Position numbers and translations under genes: made by a program
NCBI GenBank assembly: GCA_031261125.1
Contig: JAISJZ010000097.1
Location: forward strand, 1 to 14,523
Reading direction: 5' to 3'
From: Planctomycetaceae bacterium
GTDB lineage: Bacteria; Planctomycetota; Planctomycetia; Pirellulales; Thermoguttaceae
DNA length: 14,523 bases
In this document: positions 12,427-14,523 of the stretch, piece after piece
Layout: every line of letters starts with the position of its first letter
How positions within the stretch are numbered: the first letter of the stretch is position 1
The notes under the pieces: model-generated
Databases searched by the model: none
What the model was told of the DNA's origin: nothing
Seen by the model: only the letters and a program-made list of their open reading frames with translations

Positions 12427-14523
12427 ACATAACCGGAGTGCTTACTTCGGCAGCAGGCAAAAATCTACTGAAACGGAATTCGACGAGATGACCGGCGAGT
12501 ATGTTGATGCGCTTGCAGGACCAGAGAAAAAGAATACTGCTGCCGATTCGCAGAAGACGGCTTTACCGGATTTTGACGGAGAGAATGAAGACAAGCGGTA
12601 CTTCGGCAATTGGTTGAGCATCGCCGGCAAAACGGCAATGCTTGCCGGTTCTGTTGTGCTGCTGGTCGGTTTGTACTTCGGCGGGAAATTTATCTACAAA
12701 AGTTTGACGGCACCGGCACCGGAAGTTGCGCAGGAAGAAACGCCGTCAGCAAAAGATAAACCGGCAGAGGAAAACAAACCGCAAGAAGAGGACTTACTCG
12801 TCCGACTGATGCAGCAGCCGAAAGAACCGGAAAAGAAACCCGAAGTAAAACCGGCGGCACCCGTACCAGAAAAGAAACCGGAACCGCCGAAAACCGACCC
12901 GTTCAAAGAAACCGTCAAGAGCGAACCGAGTGTAGAACCGATAAAGACCGGCAACACCGTTGTCGGCTCTCCGAACGGGAAAAACCTGTGGGATGCTGCC
13001 GAAGCAAAACAACCGGAAAAACCGGTTGAAAAACCAAAACCGGACAACACACTCGCCGGAAAACCGAAACCGGAACCGGAAGTTCAAACCTTGGAATCTA
13101 TTAAACCGGAACCGCCGAAGGTTGAATTGCCGAGGACAGAATCGGCAAAACAGCCCGCGGTAACGGTGATATCCGACCCGTGGGGTACCGCTGCTGCCGC
13201 TCCTGCTTTTAAGGAAGCCGAAAAAAACACCGGCGGCACCGCCGACTGGCTAAACGATTCTGCCCGGCAAAATGCTGCGGACTTGAAACCGCTCGCCCCG
13301 ATGAAAACCGTTGGAAATGCAGCAGACATACAGGATACGCTGGCAGCACTCAAACCGATGAAAACTGTTGGCGGTAATGACGGCGAATTGGCACCGGTCA
13401 TTCCGAAAATGGCGTCCGGCGCAATGCCGGAACAAACAATTATACCGAATACAAACGGGGCAAGCACGTTCAAAACGCCGGCGGTGCCGCCGGTGATGAA
13501 AGCGGAAGTTGCCGACATAAAATTGAATTCGATTCCTCCGGCGGTACCGCTTCCGGGAAAACTGCCGGAAATTATTCCGTCCATTCCGAAATCGGGCGAA
13601 GTGCAAACATTTGCCGCCGTTAAGAAAGACGAACCTCGACCGGCAATTCCGGCAGACGGAAAATTTGCGGTTCCGAAGGACAAAGCGGACGCGCCGGCGA
13701 CGGCGGTACCGGTAACGCTGCCGCAGCATTTGGAATTGGCAAAGGCGGAACCGCTGCTCGGAAGTCAACTGCAAGCCGGAGCAGCAGAACTGCGGACATC
13801 AGGCGATACGGATATGAAACTGAATTTCGGTTCCGTCAAAGGGGGGGCAGTACGATACAGCCCGAAGTCGGAACCCGGCAGCATAGCCGGCAACACAGTT
13901 GCCGGTTCTCAAACATTTGCACCGCTGCCGATGCCGATGAACCCGGATAATCCGAATTCCAACGCCCTGTTGAACTTGCTGCCGAGCGGAGATTCCGCTG
14001 CCGCAACACCGCCGAACTTGCCGCCGCTGCAAGCGGCACCGCAAGCGATGATTGCACCGGTCAATCCGGGATACCGTTCTGTTGCCGCCGCCGAAACCCC
14101 AAACAACATCGTTGTCGGCTCTCCTGATGTTGCCGGTTCCAAAGCAATTTCGTTCCAGCAGAAATTGGAACAGGAAATCAAAAAATCGCCGGAAGCAACA
14201 GCAACTTACACCGTACAGGAAGGCGACAGTTATTACACGATTTGCGAGCGGTTCTTTGATACCGGTTTATTGTTTCGGGCATTGGCGGAATATAACCGGC
14301 AACGGTTCGGAACGGGCTACACGCCGCAGCCGGGAACGGTCATTGAGGTGCCGACGGCGGAGTATTTGAAAACGAATTATACAGAAATTTTGAACCGTAT
14401 TTACCGCCGCCGTCAGGCGAGTACCGGCGAGCGGACGATAATGCAGAGCATACCGACCGGTGGTCAGAGGTATATTGCCAAAGAAGGCGATACGGTGTTT
14501 GGCATTGCGACGAATGTATTGCG
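12410..14523 (+). CDS. Membrane-anchored Pro-rich stalk protein with LysM domains (partial, runs off the right edge)
   Basis: A frame starting at ATG 12410, inside the last codons of rsmH, stays open for 704 codons to the window edge. Residues 1-70 are charged and probably cytoplasmic. Residues 71-93 (IAGKTAMLAGSVVLLVGLYF and following) form one transmembrane helix, giving a type II topology. Residues about 100-580 are a low-complexity stalk rich in Pro, Lys, Glu and Ala, with repeated KPEP/EKKPE units, a doubled LKP-PMKTVG unit (292-301 and 314-321), and recurring N-VVGSP (183-188, 567-571). A LysM domain follows (about 599-648, TYTVQEGDSYYTICERFF to PGTVIEVP), and a second begins at about 687 (RYIAKEGDTVFGIA). 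LysM domains bind peptidoglycan glycan strands, so a cell-wall-linked envelope role is likely. It occupies the slot after rsmH where ftsL usually lies. The strand shows protein-like codon use throughout. Confidence 0.88.
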   Translation, partial: MSRKDKHNRSAYFGSRQKSTETEFDEMTGEYVDALAGPEKKNTAADSQKTALPDFDGENEDKRYFGNWLSIAGKTAMLAGSVVLLVGLYFGGKFIYKSLTAPAPEVAQEETPSAKDKPAEENKPQEEDLLVRLMQQPKEPEKKPEVKPAAPVPEKKPEPPKTDPFKETVKSEPSVEPIKTGNTVVGSPNGKNLWDAAEAKQPEKPVEKPKPDNTLAGKPKPEPEVQTLESIKPEPPKVELPRTESAKQPAVTVISDPWGTAAAAPAFKEAEKNTGGTADWLNDSARQNAADLKPLAPMKTVGNAADIQDTLAALKPMKTVGGNDGELAPVIPKMASGAMPEQTIIPNTNGASTFKTPAVPPVMKAEVADIKLNSIPPAVPLPGKLPEIIPSIPKSGEVQTFAAVKKDEPRPAIPADGKFAVPKDKADAPATAVPVTLPQHLELAKAEPLLGSQLQAGAAELRTSGDTDMKLNFGSVKGGAVRYSPKSEPGSIAGNTVAGSQTFAPLPMPMNPDNPNSNALLNLLPSGDSAAATPPNLPPLQAAPQAMIAPVNPGYRSVAAAETPNNIVVGSPDVAGSKAISFQQKLEQEIKKSPEATATYTVQEGDSYYTICERFFDTGLLFRALAEYNRQRFGTGYTPQPGTVIEVPTAEYLKTNYTEILNRIYRRRQASTGERTIMQSIPTGGQRYIAKEGDTVFGIATNVL

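Noticed and set aside
13010..13090. Direct-repeat array (CCGGAAAAACCGGTTGAAAAACC-like) as a possible CRISPR or satellite
   Set aside because: The repeats are irregular, in frame and encode the Pro-Lys-Glu stalk of the LysM protein, so they are coding low complexity.
13084..13774. Long minus-strand frames (about 199 and 174 residues) opposite the LysM protein
   Set aside because: They are antisense to a 704-codon frame with protein-like motifs. Their Gly/Ser/Phe-rich or Arg-rich, low-complexity composition is what the complement of Pro/Lys/Glu codons gives.

Overview
The window looks like chromosomal DNA of a member of the Planctomycetota. The main reasons are a Tat-exported Gfo/Idh/MocA oxidoreductase, a secreted DUF1080-type (3-keto-disaccharide hydrolase-like) protein, an RsmH gene followed directly by a large membrane-anchored LysM protein, and an almost complete lack of Shine-Dalgarno sequences before the host genes. 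This is inferred from gene families and layout; no 16S rRNA or other marker RNA is present.

Layout. 1-183 is the 3' end of an unrecognised gene. 276-2713 (minus) is a compact run purN > DUF1080 protein > hisC. 2714-2943 is a divergent intergenic region with a good sigma70-type promoter for the plus-strand set: a small VOC-fold protein, the Tat-exported oxidoreductase, then (after a strong hairpin) a short biotin-protein ligase. The ligase converges on adk, and the two stop codons overlap in TTAA. secY > adk runs on the minus strand from its own extended -10 promoter. 7129-8161 has no intact gene: it holds the secY promoter, an ISAs1-type insertion sequence remnant with both inverted repeats and a frameshifted, internally deleted transposase, and the promoter of the next gene. 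8162-9895 is an NhaD/CitMHS-type transporter converging on pyk (minus). pyk and rsmH are divergent, and a perfect 20-bp palindrome lies between them over both candidate -35 boxes. rsmH overlaps by 17 bp a long reading frame, open from 12410 to the right edge, encoding a single-pass membrane protein with a Pro/Lys-rich stalk and LysM domains.

How it fits together. Most genes are housekeeping: purine and histidine biosynthesis, adenylate kinase, Sec translocon, glycolysis, rRNA methylation, biotinylation. Around them are typical planctomycete secreted proteins and a cell-envelope protein in the position where other bacteria carry ftsL, directly after rsmH (mraW). The points most worth a second look are the rsmH-LysM protein pair; the pyk/rsmH palindrome; three related GGTTTCC/GGAAACC palindromes, one of which appears to be an in-frame insertion in RsmH; the decayed IS element; the shortened biotin ligase; and the K+-independent residue signature in pyruvate kinase. 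I did not find a defence system, CRISPR array, tRNA or rRNA.
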